A DNA stretch of 64,000 nt from Streptomyces shenzhenensis (GCF_021462265.1 NZ_JAJONF010000001.1:62001-126000), one strand, 5' to 3'; positions 1 through 7,955 are shown, counted from the first letter of the stretch. The notes: generated from the sequence alone by a model not told the origin. Made by a program: numbers and translations.

Positions 1-573
1 TGCTCGCCGGCCCGCGGTGAGCGCCCTGGGGGAGTCCCGGCCGGCCCGGGGTGCCTCCTTGTGCCGCACGGCGCCGTGCTTCCCTCCTGCGCCTGCCGTT
101 TCGGCTCCGGCCTCGTCACCCTCGCACGGCACACGGACGGCTGGGCCACGAGGCCGTGTGTACCGTGCGGCGAACCGAACGACGGCCGCCCGCACGAGGC
201 CGCGGCCATCGGGCCGACGCCGGTCGTGGACGACGAAGCGGGCGCCCCGGCCGGGGCACCGTCACCGAACCGCCGTGCACCTCGGGGTCCCCACGCGGGC
301 GGCAAGTCGGCTTGTCGATGAAGTCGTGCGCGAGGGATATGCGAAGCGCCGGCCTCACCCCGGGGTGAGCATTTCGCGCGGATCGCTCCTTATAGTCCGC
401 TCGGGCCTGCCTGGTGATGGTCTGTCAGGGTTGTGTCTGAGCCATTGGTTATCACTGGAAGTTTTTACTGACGCGTAACTTCACGCTTCCACTACTCGTC
501 CGTAACTTGATGAGTGAACAGCATCCTCGTGATCCGGATCACAGGGCGTAAGGCCGTCGCACCTCCCTTGAGC
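1..573. other. No convincing gene; upstream region of lipase gene
   Basis: The first 380 bases are very GC-rich and open in several frames on both strands, but none of these frames has a recognisable domain, a good ribosome binding site or a sensible protein composition (they are Arg/Pro/Ala rich, as expected of shadow frames). The last 200 bases are clearly lower in G+C and look like promoter DNA for the lipase gene that follows. Confidence 0.5.
474..508 (+). promoter_or_regulatory. Direct repeat CGTAACTT upstream of lipase
   Basis: CGTAACTT occurs at 474-481 and again at 501-508, a 27 base period, inside the AT-richer stretch about 85 to 115 bases before the lipase start. Spacing and position suit an activator site, but I cannot name the protein that would bind. 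A GATCCGGATC palindrome follows at 531-540. Confidence 0.3.
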
Positions 574-590
574 CGCAAGGAGATCACTCG

Positions 591-1451
591 ATGCTGCCCT
601 GGAAACGAGTGCTCAGACCCCTGACCGCGCTACTCCTGGCCGCCGCCGTCGCCACCGTTCCCGCCGCCACCGCCCACGCGTCGAGCGCCCCCAGTACCGG
701 CTGGAACGACTACTCCTGCCGTCCCTCCGCCGCCCACCCCCGCCCCGTGATCCTGGTCCACGGCACCCTTGGCAACTCCGTCGACAACTGGCTCTCCCTC
801 GCCCCGTATCTGGAGGACCGCGGCTACTGCGTCTTCTCCCTCGACTACGGCCAGCTCGACGGTGTCCCCGTCTTCTACGGCCTCGGTCCCATCGACAAGT
901 CGGCAGAGCAACTCTCCGCCTTCGTGGACAAGGTGCTCGCCGCGACCGGCGCCGCCAAGGCCGATCTCGTCGGCCACTCCCAGGGCGGCATGATGCCCCG
1001 CTACTACCTGAAGTTCCTCGGCGGTGCCGCCAAGGTGAACGCCCTCGTCGGCCTCGCCCCCGACAACCACGGCGCCACCATCAGCGGCCTCACCAACCTG
1101 CTGCCGTACTTCCCCGGCGCCACGGACCTGATCAAGGCCACCACCCCCGGCCTCGCCGACCAGATCCCCGGCTCCGCCTTCCTCACCAAGCTCAACGCGG
1201 GCGGCGACACCGTCCCCGGAGTGCACTACACGGTCGTCGCCACCAAGTACGACGAGGTGGCCACGCCCTGGCAGAGCCAGTACCTGACCGGCTCCGACGT
1301 CCACAACGTCCTGCTCCAGGACCTGTGCTCGCTCGACCTCTCCGAACACGTGGCGATCGCGCTCTTCGACCGCATCGCCTTCCACGAGGTGGCCAACGCG
1401 CTCGACCCCGCGCACGCCACCGCCACCACCTGTGCGTCGGCGTTCAGCTGA
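591..1451 (+). CDS. Secreted triacylglycerol lipase (Lipase_2 family)
   Basis: An exported alpha/beta-hydrolase lipase of 286 residues. Residues 1-30 form a Sec signal peptide (basic start, hydrophobic core, cleavage near ATAHA). VHGT at 56-59 supplies the oxyanion region, GHSQGG puts the nucleophile at Ser128-130 region with Ser130, and Asp221 (KYDEV) and His253 (SEHVA) fit as the rest of the triad. Four cysteines after the signal peptide (43, 80, 246, 281) could form two disulfides. The ATG is set by AAGGAG at 577-582, eight bases upstream. A strong hairpin follows the stop. It probably hydrolyses fatty esters outside the cell; the exact substrate cannot be read from the sequence. Confidence 0.9.
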   Translation: MLPWKRVLRPLTALLLAAAVATVPAATAHASSAPSTGWNDYSCRPSAAHPRPVILVHGTLGNSVDNWLSLAPYLEDRGYCVFSLDYGQLDGVPVFYGLGPIDKSAEQLSAFVDKVLAATGAAKADLVGHSQGGMMPRYYLKFLGGAAKVNALVGLAPDNHGATISGLTNLLPYFPGATDLIKATTPGLADQIPGSAFLTKLNAGGDTVPGVHYTVVATKYDEVATPWQSQYLTGSDVHNVLLQDLCSLDLSEHVAIALFDRIAFHEVANALDPAHATATTCASAFS

Positions 1452-1473
1452 GCCACGGCCCAACTGAACGCCA

Positions 1474-1512
1474 CCGGGGCCTGTCCGGCCTGAGCCGCCG
1501 GTCAGGCCCCGG
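1474..1512. terminator. Long GC hairpin after lipase gene
   Basis: CCGGGGCCTG at 1474-1483 pairs perfectly with CAGGCCCCGG at 1503-1512; inside it CCGGC (1485-1489) pairs with GCCGG (1497-1501) across one T-T mismatch, leaving a 7 base loop. It starts 23 bases after the lipase stop. There is no T-run, as is usual for Streptomyces terminators. Confidence 0.75.
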
Positions 1513-1524
1513 AGCCAATGAGGA

Positions 1525-1623
1525 TCAGCGCCGGGGCGCCCGCTCCGCCGATCGCGCGGCGGCGAACGTGACCGTGCCCACGCCGAGCGCCACGGCGGCG
1601 GCCTGACGGCGTGTTGCGCGCAT
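1525..1623 (-). CDS. Candidate 32-residue small protein
   Basis: A short reverse-strand frame starting ATG at 1623 with AGGAG six bases upstream. The product begins MRATRRQAAAVALGVG, that is, a basic start followed by a weakly hydrophobic stretch, then ends in an Arg-rich tail (APRR). It could be a tiny exported or membrane-associated peptide, or the surviving start of a longer gene. It runs convergently to the lipase and ends just beyond the lipase hairpin. I recognise no family; support is only the ribosome binding site and the plausible N terminus. Confidence 0.3.
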   Translation of the reverse strand: MRATRRQAAAVALGVGTVTFAAARSAERAPRR

Positions 1624-1751
1624 GCGGGACTCCTCGCGACGGTCCTCGGGTCGGGCTCGGTCCGGCCGGGCCGGGTCCCGTGGGGGCGATCAGAAAGCTA
1701 GCCCCAGGAAACCGTGGAATCGCCTGCTGGGAGCGGGCGAAGGAGATCCTT

Positions 1752-2255
1752 ATGGTCGTCTTAAGGGAGTGCTCAGACTGCGCTGAGGTAGATAGCGTTC
1801 ACGCCGTGACGAACGACGAGATCCGGCTCGCCGGGGCCGCCGACGTGCCGGCCGTGAAGGCCGTGACCGACATGGCGTACCAGCCCTACATCGCGCGGAT
1901 CGGGGTGGTGCCGCAGCCCATGGAGGCGGACCACATGGCGAATGTGTCCGCGGGGCGGGTGTTCGTCGTCGGGGAGCCGGTGACCGGGCTCGTCGTCATC
2001 GAGGCACACGAGGACCACCTGTTCCTCGACAGCGTCGCCGTCCACCCCGACGCGCACGGCACGGGGGTGGGGCGGCTGCTGCTGGCCTTCGTGGACGCAC
2101 GCGCGCGTGCGCTCGGCCTGTCAGAGGTCAGGCTCTACACCAACGCGATGATGTGGGAGAACCGGAAGCTGTACCCGAGGTACGGCTACGAAGTCGTCGA
2201 ACGGCGGGTGGACGGGCCCTACGACCGCGTCCACTACCGCAAGCGGCTGAGCTGA
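1752..2255 (+). CDS. GNAT family N-acetyltransferase
   Basis: A single-domain GNAT enzyme; the acceptor substrate is unknown. The acetyl-CoA loop is visible in SVAVHPDAHGTGVGRLLL (the R/Q-x-x-G-x-G/A motif is relaxed), followed by a helix and the terminal YPRYGYEVVERR segment usual in this family. The start is uncertain and matters. ATG 1752 has AAGGAG at 1740-1745 with six bases spacing and gives 167 residues, but then codon 4 is TTA, the codon read by the bldA tRNA. GTG 1806 would give 149 residues, begins right before the domain, has no ribosome binding site but has TAGATA at 1789-1794 in leaderless position. I list the ATG. Confidence 0.75.
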   Translation: MVVLRECSDCAEVDSVHAVTNDEIRLAGAADVPAVKAVTDMAYQPYIARIGVVPQPMEADHMANVSAGRVFVVGEPVTGLVVIEAHEDHLFLDSVAVHPDAHGTGVGRLLLAFVDARARALGLSEVRLYTNAMMWENRKLYPRYGYEVVERRVDGPYDRVHYRKRLS

Positions 2256-2280
2256 AAGGGCGCGGAGGACACCGGCACGG

Positions 2281-2415
2281 TCAGCCGTCCGGCCACCAGG
2301 TGCGTGCGATGTCCTTCCGCACCTCCGGGCGTCCGGCGGGGCGCTCGTCGGCCTCCTCGCGGATCCGGCGGCTGTCCGTCCTCTTCAGGGGCTTCTGCAC
2401 GGTCGTGCGGCGCAT
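2281..2415 (-). CDS. Conserved small basic protein, 44 residues
   Basis: Start ATG at 2415 has GGAGG five bases upstream. The product is short, charged and soluble: it opens MRRTTVQKPLKRTDSRR, carries an acidic middle (REEADERP) and ends in a Trp-Trp motif (ARTWWPDG). From memory, proteins of this size with the same RRIREEADERP and WWPDG pieces are found widely in Streptomyces, with no assigned role. It is too short for most gene callers. It lies between the convergent end of the GNAT gene and the promoter region of the methyltransferase. No domain can be named. Confidence 0.75.
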   Translation of the reverse strand: MRRTTVQKPLKRTDSRRIREEADERPAGRPEVRKDIARTWWPDG

Positions 2416-2498
2416 GGCTGCCTCCTTGAGCGCCTACCGAGTTCCGTGTTCTCACGGAGGTAGACCCTTGTGGCGAGAGTTCCTCATCGGTGCCGGTC

Positions 2499-2549
2499 TG
2501 TCAGTGGTCGCTGTCACACGGATCGAGTGTCAGTGGCGGGTGTCACGCT
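2499..2549 (+). promoter_or_regulatory. TGTCAGTGG promoter-like repeats
   Basis: TGTCAGTGG occurs at 2499-2507 and 2528-2536. The second copy is followed after seven bases by CACGCT (2544-2549). This resembles the actinobacterial damage-inducible (RecA-NDp, PafBC-type) promoter, whose -35 is TTGTCAGTG and whose -10 is close to TAGNGT. The spacing would put the transcript start at or next to the ATG at 2556, making the gene leaderless. Confidence 0.4.
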
Positions 2550-2555
2550 GGGGGC

Positions 2556-3182
2556 ATGACGAACGACAGTGATCAGACAGTTGCGCTGTGTGTCGACTGG
2601 GATGCGGAGGCCGCCACCTTCGATGCGGAGCCCGATCACGGGCTGGGCACGCCCGAGGTGCGCGCGGCCTGGGCGGCGCGGCTCCGGGCGTGGCTGCCCG
2701 CCCGTCCGGCCGATGTCCTCGACCTCGGCTGCGGCACCGGCAGCCTCGCCCTCCTCGCCGCCGAGCAGGGCCACCGCGTCACCGGGGTGGACAGCTCCCC
2801 GGCGATGCTGGCGCGGGCCCGCGCCAAGCTCGCCGGCCGTGACGCGGTGTTCCTGCTCGGCGACGCCGCGGCGCCGCCCGTGGGCGAGCGGCTCTTCGAC
2901 ACCGTGCTGGTGCGGCATGTGCTGTGGACGCTGCCCGATCCCGCGCGTGTGCTGCGGCACTGGCGGGGCCTGTTGCGCCCCGGAGGGCGGTTCGTGCTGG
3001 TGGAGGGGGTCTGGGGGGCCGCGACTCCCCCCGGTGCACCTGTCGGAATCCCCTCCGGCCGGCTCGCCGCCCTCCTCGCGCCGCTCGCCGCGGACGTGCG
3101 CGTGGAGCCGCTGTCCGCGCAGGCGGTGCTGTGGGGGAAGGAGGTGGCCGACGAGCGGTACGCGGTGGTGGCGACGGTGTGA
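2556..3182 (+). CDS. Class I SAM-dependent methyltransferase
   Basis: A 208-residue soluble methyltransferase of the Methyltransf_11/25 type. Motif I is VLDLGCGTG (residues 54-62), the acidic residue closing strand 2 is in GVDSSPAML (78-85), the motif II/III area contains LLGDAAAPP (101-108) and DTVLVRHVLWTLPDP, which is the usual post-motif of small-molecule methyltransferases. There is no second domain that would reveal the substrate. The start ATG 2556 fits the family N terminus and the leaderless promoter just upstream; an upstream GTG at 2490 would add 22 residues with no family resemblance. The gene stands alone, convergent with the DUF402 gene eight bases away. Confidence 0.82.
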   Translation: MTNDSDQTVALCVDWDAEAATFDAEPDHGLGTPEVRAAWAARLRAWLPARPADVLDLGCGTGSLALLAAEQGHRVTGVDSSPAMLARARAKLAGRDAVFLLGDAAAPPVGERLFDTVLVRHVLWTLPDPARVLRHWRGLLRPGGRFVLVEGVWGAATPPGAPVGIPSGRLAALLAPLAADVRVEPLSAQAVLWGKEVADERYAVVATV

Positions 3183-3189
3183 GAGGGCT

Positions 3190-3699
3190 TCAGGACAGCA
3201 GGGACAGCCGATCGGTGAAATCCGGCTCGTGGGCCAGGGCCTCCAGCGTGTCGAGCGCGGTCACGGCCGCCGCCGCGGCCTCCGGGTCCCGCTCCGCCAG
3301 CCCGCTCTCGGCGAACTCGTCCTCGTCCAGGCGCCGTACGTCCCCGCCGTCGGCGGAGCGCCACAGGTCCAGGTCGAGGTCCTCGACGACCAGCCGGCCG
3401 CCCGCCAGCGTGGCGGGGCGTGTGACGTCGCAGTACCAGCCCTTCAGCGTGCCGTCGGCGGCCCGGACCTCCTTCACCGCGTACCAGCGGTCCCGCCAGT
3501 AGAACTCGGTGAAGACGTCGCCCGGTTCGAAGCGGACGAAGCCGAAGTCGCGGGGCGTGTCGCCGGCCCAGGGGGCGCGCACGGCGATCCGGTTGCCGTC
3601 GTCGTGCAGCAGCTCGGCGGGATAACTGATCTTCGTGCGGCCTGCCTTGACCAGCACGACGTCCACCGTGCCGGTCGGCTCAGCCGAGTTCACGGACAT
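3190..3699 (-). CDS. DUF402 domain protein (putative nucleotide phosphatase/hydrolase)
   Basis: 169 residues. The DUF402 barrel is clear: FEPGDVFTEFYWRDRWYAV (residues 57-75), then GWYCDVTRPA and VEDLDLDLWRS, followed by LDEDEF. The conserved Asp and Glu residues of these blocks bind divalent metal in characterised members (the FomD-like and nucleoside diphosphatase branches). The exact substrate here is not known. The ATG at 3699 has GGAGG six bases upstream and lies within the last codons of the double-GNAT gene (20 base overlap), so the two are likely co-translated. Confidence 0.8.
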   Translation of the reverse strand: MSVNSAEPTGTVDVVLVKAGRTKISYPAELLHDDGNRIAVRAPWAGDTPRDFGFVRFEPGDVFTEFYWRDRWYAVKEVRAADGTLKGWYCDVTRPATLAGGRLVVEDLDLDLWRSADGGDVRRLDEDEFAESGLAERDPEAAAAAVTALDTLEALAHEPDFTDRLSLLS

Positions 3700-4609
3700 A
3701 CCTGACCTCCGTTGCGCAGATCTCGTACCCGAACCACTTGTTGATCGCCAGCATCGGGCCGTTGCCGCTGTCGTTGCCCGTGAACGCCTCCGTGTGGCCG
3801 GCGGCGCGGGCGCGGTGCAGGGAGTCGTTCTTGGCGAGCTTGGCCAGTCCCCGGCCGCGGAAGGCGCGGGCGGTGCCGGTCATGATGGTGCCGTACCGTG
3901 TGCCGCCGTCGGTGCGGGCCGAGCTGAAGGCCGCGGGGCGCCCGTCGACCAGGACGACCGAGGTCAGCTCCCGGCTGAAAAGCGGGTGCCGCCAGGTCTC
4001 GTCCAGCCATGCCTCGTAGTCGGCGAACTCGAAGTCGATGTCGCTCGGTTCGTCCCGTATCGTCTCCGCGTCGAGGTCGAAGAGAGGGCGCGGGTCGTCG
4101 GCGAAGTCGGCGGCGGTGCGCAGCTCCGCGCCGGGCGGGGGAGTCCGCGGCGGGGGGAGCGCGCCGTGCGCCAGGTCGAGACGGAGGAAGTGGGAGGAGC
4201 GGCTCGCGGTGTAGCCGCGGCGCTCGGCGAAGGCACGGTTGGACGGGGCGTCCAGGACCCAGGTGAACAACGTGCTCCCGCCCACCGCCGACAGGTGTGC
4301 CTCCGCGCTGCGGACGAGGAGGGTGCCGGCGCCCCGGCCGGTGCGCTCCGGGTGCACGTACACGTTGGCGAAGCCCTGGCCCGGTTCCGTGCTCTCGTGG
4401 GCGACGCCGACCTGGGCGGTGCCGATGACCTCGCCGTCCTCCTCCGCGATCAGCAGGCGGAAGCGGGCGTCGGGGTGGGCGTGCGTGAGATCGTGGACCA
4501 GGGACTCGGGGGTGTACAGCATGTAGGGCAGGGCGAGCTGCCGGACCCGGGCAAAGCCCTCGGCGTCGGACCGGACGTCGGGGCGCAGGTCACGCACGAT
4601 CACTGTCAT
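3680..4609 (-). CDS. Tandem GNAT acetyltransferase
   Basis: 309 residues holding two GNAT domains in the arrangement of mycothiol-synthase-like proteins. The first domain (about 1-150) has the acetyl-CoA loop in NVYVHPERTGRGAGTLLV; the second (about 160-309) has TGTARAFRGRGLAKLAK and the closing GNGPMLAINKWFGYEI. Only the usual Arg/Gln-x-x-Gly loops are visible, so the substrate is unknown. ATG 4609 begins MTVIVRDLRPD directly ahead of the first domain; the much longer open frame upstream (to 4900) overlaps the divergent regulator and is spurious. First gene of a two-gene operon with the DUF402 gene. Confidence 0.82.
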   Translation of the reverse strand: MTVIVRDLRPDVRSDAEGFARVRQLALPYMLYTPESLVHDLTHAHPDARFRLLIAEEDGEVIGTAQVGVAHESTEPGQGFANVYVHPERTGRGAGTLLVRSAEAHLSAVGGSTLFTWVLDAPSNRAFAERRGYTASRSSHFLRLDLAHGALPPPRTPPPGAELRTAADFADDPRPLFDLDAETIRDEPSDIDFEFADYEAWLDETWRHPLFSRELTSVVLVDGRPAAFSSARTDGGTRYGTIMTGTARAFRGRGLAKLAKNDSLHRARAAGHTEAFTGNDSGNGPMLAINKWFGYEICATEVRYVRELG

Positions 4610-4679
4610 GGGGCGCACGCTATGCGGGGACGTGAGCGGGATGCCTCTCATTTTCCGGCGGGTGCGGGAGAATCGGGCC

Positions 4680-5051
4680 GTGACCTTGAAGATCCACATC
4701 GATGACAGCGCGCCGCCGTACGAGCAGGTGCGGGCGCAGATCTCCGAGCAGGCGCGGGGCGGGGTGCTGCCGGTGGGGTACCGGCTGCCGACGGTCAGGG
4801 GGCTGGCCGAGTCGCTGGGCCTCGCGGTGAACACGGTGGCCAAGGCGTACCGGGCGCTGGAGACGGACGGGGTGATCGAGACGCGGGGCCGCAACGGCAC
4901 GTTCGTCGCCGCGGCGGGCTCCGCCGCCGAGCGCGAGGCGTCACTGGCCGCCCAGGCCTACGCCGATCGGGTGCGGCGGCTGGGGTTGGGCGAGGAGGAG
5001 GCGCTGTCCGCGGCCCGGGATGCCCTGCGGGCGGTCTACGGGGAGGGCTGA
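4680..5051 (+). CDS. YtrA-subfamily GntR transcriptional regulator
   Basis: 123 residues from GTG 4680. The N-terminal winged helix covers residues 8-77: the hallmark LPTVRGLAESLGLAVNT is followed by VAKAYRALETDGVIETRGR. The C-terminal part is only about 45 residues with a two-helix dimerisation segment, which is diagnostic for the YtrA branch, whose members often control ABC exporters. No ABC genes are adjacent here; the divergent neighbour is the double-GNAT gene, starting 70 bases away, so that and itself are the first candidate targets. From memory S. coelicolor has a studied YtrA regulator in this neighbourhood. A weak GGGAG lies before the GTG. Confidence 0.85.
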   Translation: MTLKIHIDDSAPPYEQVRAQISEQARGGVLPVGYRLPTVRGLAESLGLAVNTVAKAYRALETDGVIETRGRNGTFVAAAGSAAEREASLAAQAYADRVRRLGLGEEEALSAARDALRAVYGEG

Positions 5052-5181
5052 GGGCGGGGCCCGGCACCGCCGGTTCCCCCGTCATGGCTGAGGGCCGTTG
5101 CGGCAGGAGAGAAGACCGACGGCAACAAGCGACCGGGCGGTGCCCTGCTCCGCTCGGCCCGACGTGGGAAGCGCTGCGGCG

Positions 5182-5952
5182 TCAGCCGCTGGTGCTCAGC
5201 TGCGGGGTGCGGGTCACCGTCAGCCCAGCCCGTTGCGCCGCTCTCCCGAACGCCACCGCGTCCCGTACCGCCGCCCCGCCCGGGTCGTTGTTGAAGTACG
5301 TGTAGACGTCGGCCTCCTTCGGGTACGCCGTGGCGATGCGGTCGGCCCACGTCTCCAGGGAGCGGCGGCCGTAGCGGGGCCAGGGATGGGCCCGGCCCTG
5401 GTGGAAGCGGACGTAGGCCCAGTCGGTGGTGTGCCACAGGGGGGTCATGGGGCGGGCCTGGATGTCGGCCCAGCACAAGGCCGCGCCCCGGGACTCCAGG
5501 ACCTCGCGGGTCTCCCGCGTCCACCACGAGTCATGGCGGGGCTCCACCGCCACCCGCGTACCGCGCGGAAAACACGCCAGGCAGGCGTCCAGAAGTGACG
5601 GGTCCGCCCTGAGTGTCGGGGGGAGTTGGAGGAGGACCGGGCCCAGCCGGTCGCCGAGGCCCGCCGCGTGGGTCATCAGGCGGTCGACCGGCTCCGCGGG
5701 GTCCTTGAGGCGTTTGATGTGCGTCAGGTAGCGGCTCGCCTTGACCGCGATCACGAAGTCCGGCGGGACCCGGTCCCGCCAGGACTCGAAGTTCTCGCGG
5801 GACGGGAGGCGGTAGAAGGCGTTGTTCAGTTCGACCGTGGTGAAGTGCTCCGCGTAGGTCTCCAGCCACGAGCGCATGGGTACGTCGGCCGGGTACAGGA
5901 CGTCCCGCCAGTCCTTGTACTGCCAGCCCGACGTTCCGATGAACAGGGGCAT
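5182..5952 (-). CDS. DUF72 (YecE-like) TIM-barrel protein
   Basis: 256 residues, the usual length. Family marks are the opening IGTSGWQYKDWR, then TVELNNAFYRLPS, VKASRYLTHIKRL, QLPPTLRADP, VAVEPRHDSWW and the closing YTYFNNDPGG. The fold is a TIM barrel related to sugar-isomerase-like enzymes, but no reaction has been firmly assigned to the family; conserved Glu, Arg and His residues in these motifs suggest an enzyme. It ends close to the convergent YtrA gene and starts only 15 bases from the AAA ATPase stop, so it may not share that transcript: both lie on the reverse strand with the ATPase downstream. Confidence 0.85.
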   Translation of the reverse strand: MPLFIGTSGWQYKDWRDVLYPADVPMRSWLETYAEHFTTVELNNAFYRLPSRENFESWRDRVPPDFVIAVKASRYLTHIKRLKDPAEPVDRLMTHAAGLGDRLGPVLLQLPPTLRADPSLLDACLACFPRGTRVAVEPRHDSWWTRETREVLESRGAALCWADIQARPMTPLWHTTDWAYVRFHQGRAHPWPRYGRRSLETWADRIATAYPKEADVYTYFNNDPGGAAVRDAVAFGRAAQRAGLTVTRTPQLSTSG

Positions 5953-5967
5953 ACCCCCATCAAAGCA

Positions 5968-7062
5968 CTACAGGTACAGCCCCGCGTCCGCGCCCTCGCG
6001 CGCCCCCGGTACCGAGGTCGGCGCGGTGCCCCGGCGCAGCGCGTACAACTCCGCCAGGGTCGCCCCGTCCCGGCTCACACCCTCCTCGGTGCCGAGCCAG
6101 TTCACCGCCTCGCGATGGGTCAGCGGGCCCACCTCGATGCGGGCCAGGCAGCGGCCGGGCCGGACCACGGCGGGGTGCAGCCGCTCCAGGTCCTCGTTGG
6201 TGGTGACACCGACCAGGACGTTGCGGCCCTGGCCGAGCAGGCCGTCGGTCAGGTTCAGCAGCCGGGACAGCGCCTGGCCCGCCGTGTGCTTGGCCTCGCC
6301 GCGGATCAGTTCGTCGCAGTCCTCCAGCAGCAGGAGCCGCCAGCGGCCCTTGCCGGCGCCGTCCTCCTCGCCGATCGCGATGTCCATCAGATAGCCGACG
6401 TCGGAGAAGAGCCGCTCCGGGTCGAGGACGCAGTCCACCTGGCACCAGTCCCGCCAGGACCGGGCGAGGGTGCGCAGGGCGGAGGTCTTGCCGGTGCCCG
6501 GCGGGCCGTGCAGCAGCAGGAGCCGGCCGGCGATGTCCTCCGGGGTCGTCTTCATCAGGCGGTCCATCGCGTCCGCGACCGGCGCCGTGTAGTTGGCGCG
6601 GACCTCGTCCCAGGTGCCCGCGGAGATCTGCCGGGTGGTGCGGTGCGGGCCACGGCGCGGGGAGACGTACCAGAAACCCATGGTCACGTTCTCCGGCTGC
6701 GGTTCCGGCTCGTCCGCCGCGCCGTCCGTCGCCTCGTTCAGCACCTTCGCGGCCAATTCGGCGGTGGTCGCGGTGACCGTGACGTCAGCGCCCCGGTTCC
6801 AGCGGGAGACCAGCAGGGTCCAGCCGTCGCCCTCCGCCAGGGTCGCGCTGCGGTCGTCGTCGCGGGCCACCCGCAGCACCCGCGCCTCCTTCGGCAGCAG
6901 GGTCGCCCCGGAGCGCACCCGGTCGATGTTCGCCGCGTGCGAGTACGGCTGCTCGCCCGTCGCGAAGCGGCCGAGGAACAGCGCGTCGACGACATCGGAC
7001 GGGGAGTCGGAGTCGTCGACGTTCAGCCGGATCGGCAGCGTCTCGTGCGGCTTGGCAGACAT
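5968..7062 (-). CDS. AAA ATPase with N-terminal DUF5925-type domain
   Basis: 364 residues. An N-terminal domain of about 150 residues of the DUF5925 type is followed by an AAA module: Walker A GPPGTGKT (186-193), Walker B LLLLEDCDE (243-251), sensor 1 TTN (287-289) and the arginine motif RPGR (301-304). The AAA part resembles the AAA proteins related to BCS1 and CbbX, which remodel partner proteins. No partner is obvious; the DUF72 gene lies 15 bases upstream in the same direction. ATG 7062 (MSAKPHETLP) begins at the family N terminus; the frame further upstream is Pro/Arg-rich noise. Confidence 0.85.
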   Translation of the reverse strand: MSAKPHETLPIRLNVDDSDSPSDVVDALFLGRFATGEQPYSHAANIDRVRSGATLLPKEARVLRVARDDDRSATLAEGDGWTLLVSRWNRGADVTVTATTAELAAKVLNEATDGAADEPEPQPENVTMGFWYVSPRRGPHRTTRQISAGTWDEVRANYTAPVADAMDRLMKTTPEDIAGRLLLLHGPPGTGKTSALRTLARSWRDWCQVDCVLDPERLFSDVGYLMDIAIGEEDGAGKGRWRLLLLEDCDELIRGEAKHTAGQALSRLLNLTDGLLGQGRNVLVGVTTNEDLERLHPAVVRPGRCLARIEVGPLTHREAVNWLGTEEGVSRDGATLAELYALRRGTAPTSVPGAREGADAGLYL

Positions 7063-7239
7063 GCCGCCATGATCCGTCACCGGACCCCGCCGCGCACCCG
7101 TTTTCCGGAGTGGGAGGGGAGTGTCGGGCGCGCACCGAGCTTCCGGAGTACCCGAGGGGGCCCGGCGCACAGCCCGGAGCGCCCCCGGCCTGCCGCACGG
7201 CCGGCGATCGCCGAGACCCGGCCCCGGGGCGAGTCCCGC

Positions 7240-7480
7240 CGCACCTGTTGTCCTTGATGGGACGTCATGGGTGCGCTCCCAGGACGCCGGGCCGCCGCAG
7301 GACCGGGCCGTCGTGGGCTGGGGCGCCGGCAACCCCGAGCCGGTGAAAGGACGTTACGACTTCGGCGCGCCGGCCCGGCGCGTCGACTTCATGCGCGAAC
7401 GAGCTGATCGCCCTGGCCGAGGGCGGTGCCGACTCCGGCTGCTACTGGAACCCGTACGAGGTGAAGTCGCTCACCAGGTG
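7240..7480 (+). pseudogene. Decayed gene fragment with frameshift
   Basis: Between 7063 and 7955 no intact gene is seen. On the forward strand a protein-like text can be followed: VGWGAGNPEPVKGRYDFG and VDFM in one frame (to about 7393), continuing after a one-base shift at about 7395 as ELIALAEGGADSG and CYWNPYEVKSL. Both halves have protein-like composition, unlike the Arg/Pro-rich frames around them, so this looks like the remains of one gene. I do not recognise the family. A sequencing error at the shift would be an alternative, but there is also no start codon with a ribosome binding site. Confidence 0.35.
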
Positions 7481-7955
7481 CACCCCGTGCGTCGCTTCAC
7501 CCCCGTCACTTGAGCGTCAGAAAGCGCTGCGCCGGCGAGGCCGGGGGTACCGCGAGCAGCGGCAGCGAGAACCAGAAGCCGTCCCGCAGGCGGCACAGTC
7601 GCCGCACCCCGGACCGGACCGCGACCCGGACCACCTCGCCCCCGGGGCGCCGGATGCCGGGCCTCGATCTCGCGCAGGCGAACGCGAGGCGTGAAGCGGG
7701 CCTTTGGACGTGACCGTTCCCCGAGACGCCTGATGCCGTCGGGGGACAAGTCGCTCGACAACGGCGCGTTCCGGTGATCGACGACGGCACGTTCCTCGGG
7801 ATCTCTGTTGAACGTGATGAAATGCGGCGGGAACGTGCAGTTTCAGCCAGTTTAGGGCCAGTTGAGATCCGGAACAGTTTTGGCATGGACACTTCCCGTC
7901 AACGCGCGTAGTTGCTAAGACGGTTGCTGCAGAGATCCTGCTAAAGGGAGGTTCC
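7481..7955. other. Gene-free stretch ahead of SGNH lipase
   Basis: No supported gene. A reverse frame is open from 7892 to 7506 but starts inside the lipase promoter region and has no ribosome binding site or domain. The last 150 bases are lower in G+C and hold short phased repeats and the lipase ribosome binding site. Confidence 0.45.
7837..7914 (+). promoter_or_regulatory. Phased CAGTT repeats and CAAC/GTTG palindrome upstream of SGNH lipase
   Basis: GCAGTTT (7837-7843), CCAGTTT (7847-7853) and CCAGTTG (7858-7864) follow each other at 10 and 11 base steps, with another CAGTTT at 7875. Repeats of one helical turn are the pattern of SARP-type activator sites. Further down CAAC (7900-7903) and GTTG (7911-7914) flank GCGCGTA. 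The function is inferred only from spacing. Confidence 0.3.

Noticed and set aside
17..478. Gene in the first 500 bases
   Set aside because: Overlapping frames on both strands are all Arg/Pro-rich with no start signals or domains.
7506..7892. 128-codon reverse gene
   Set aside because: Its start lies in the lipase promoter and lacks a ribosome binding site; only the last 30 residues look protein-like and no family is recognised.
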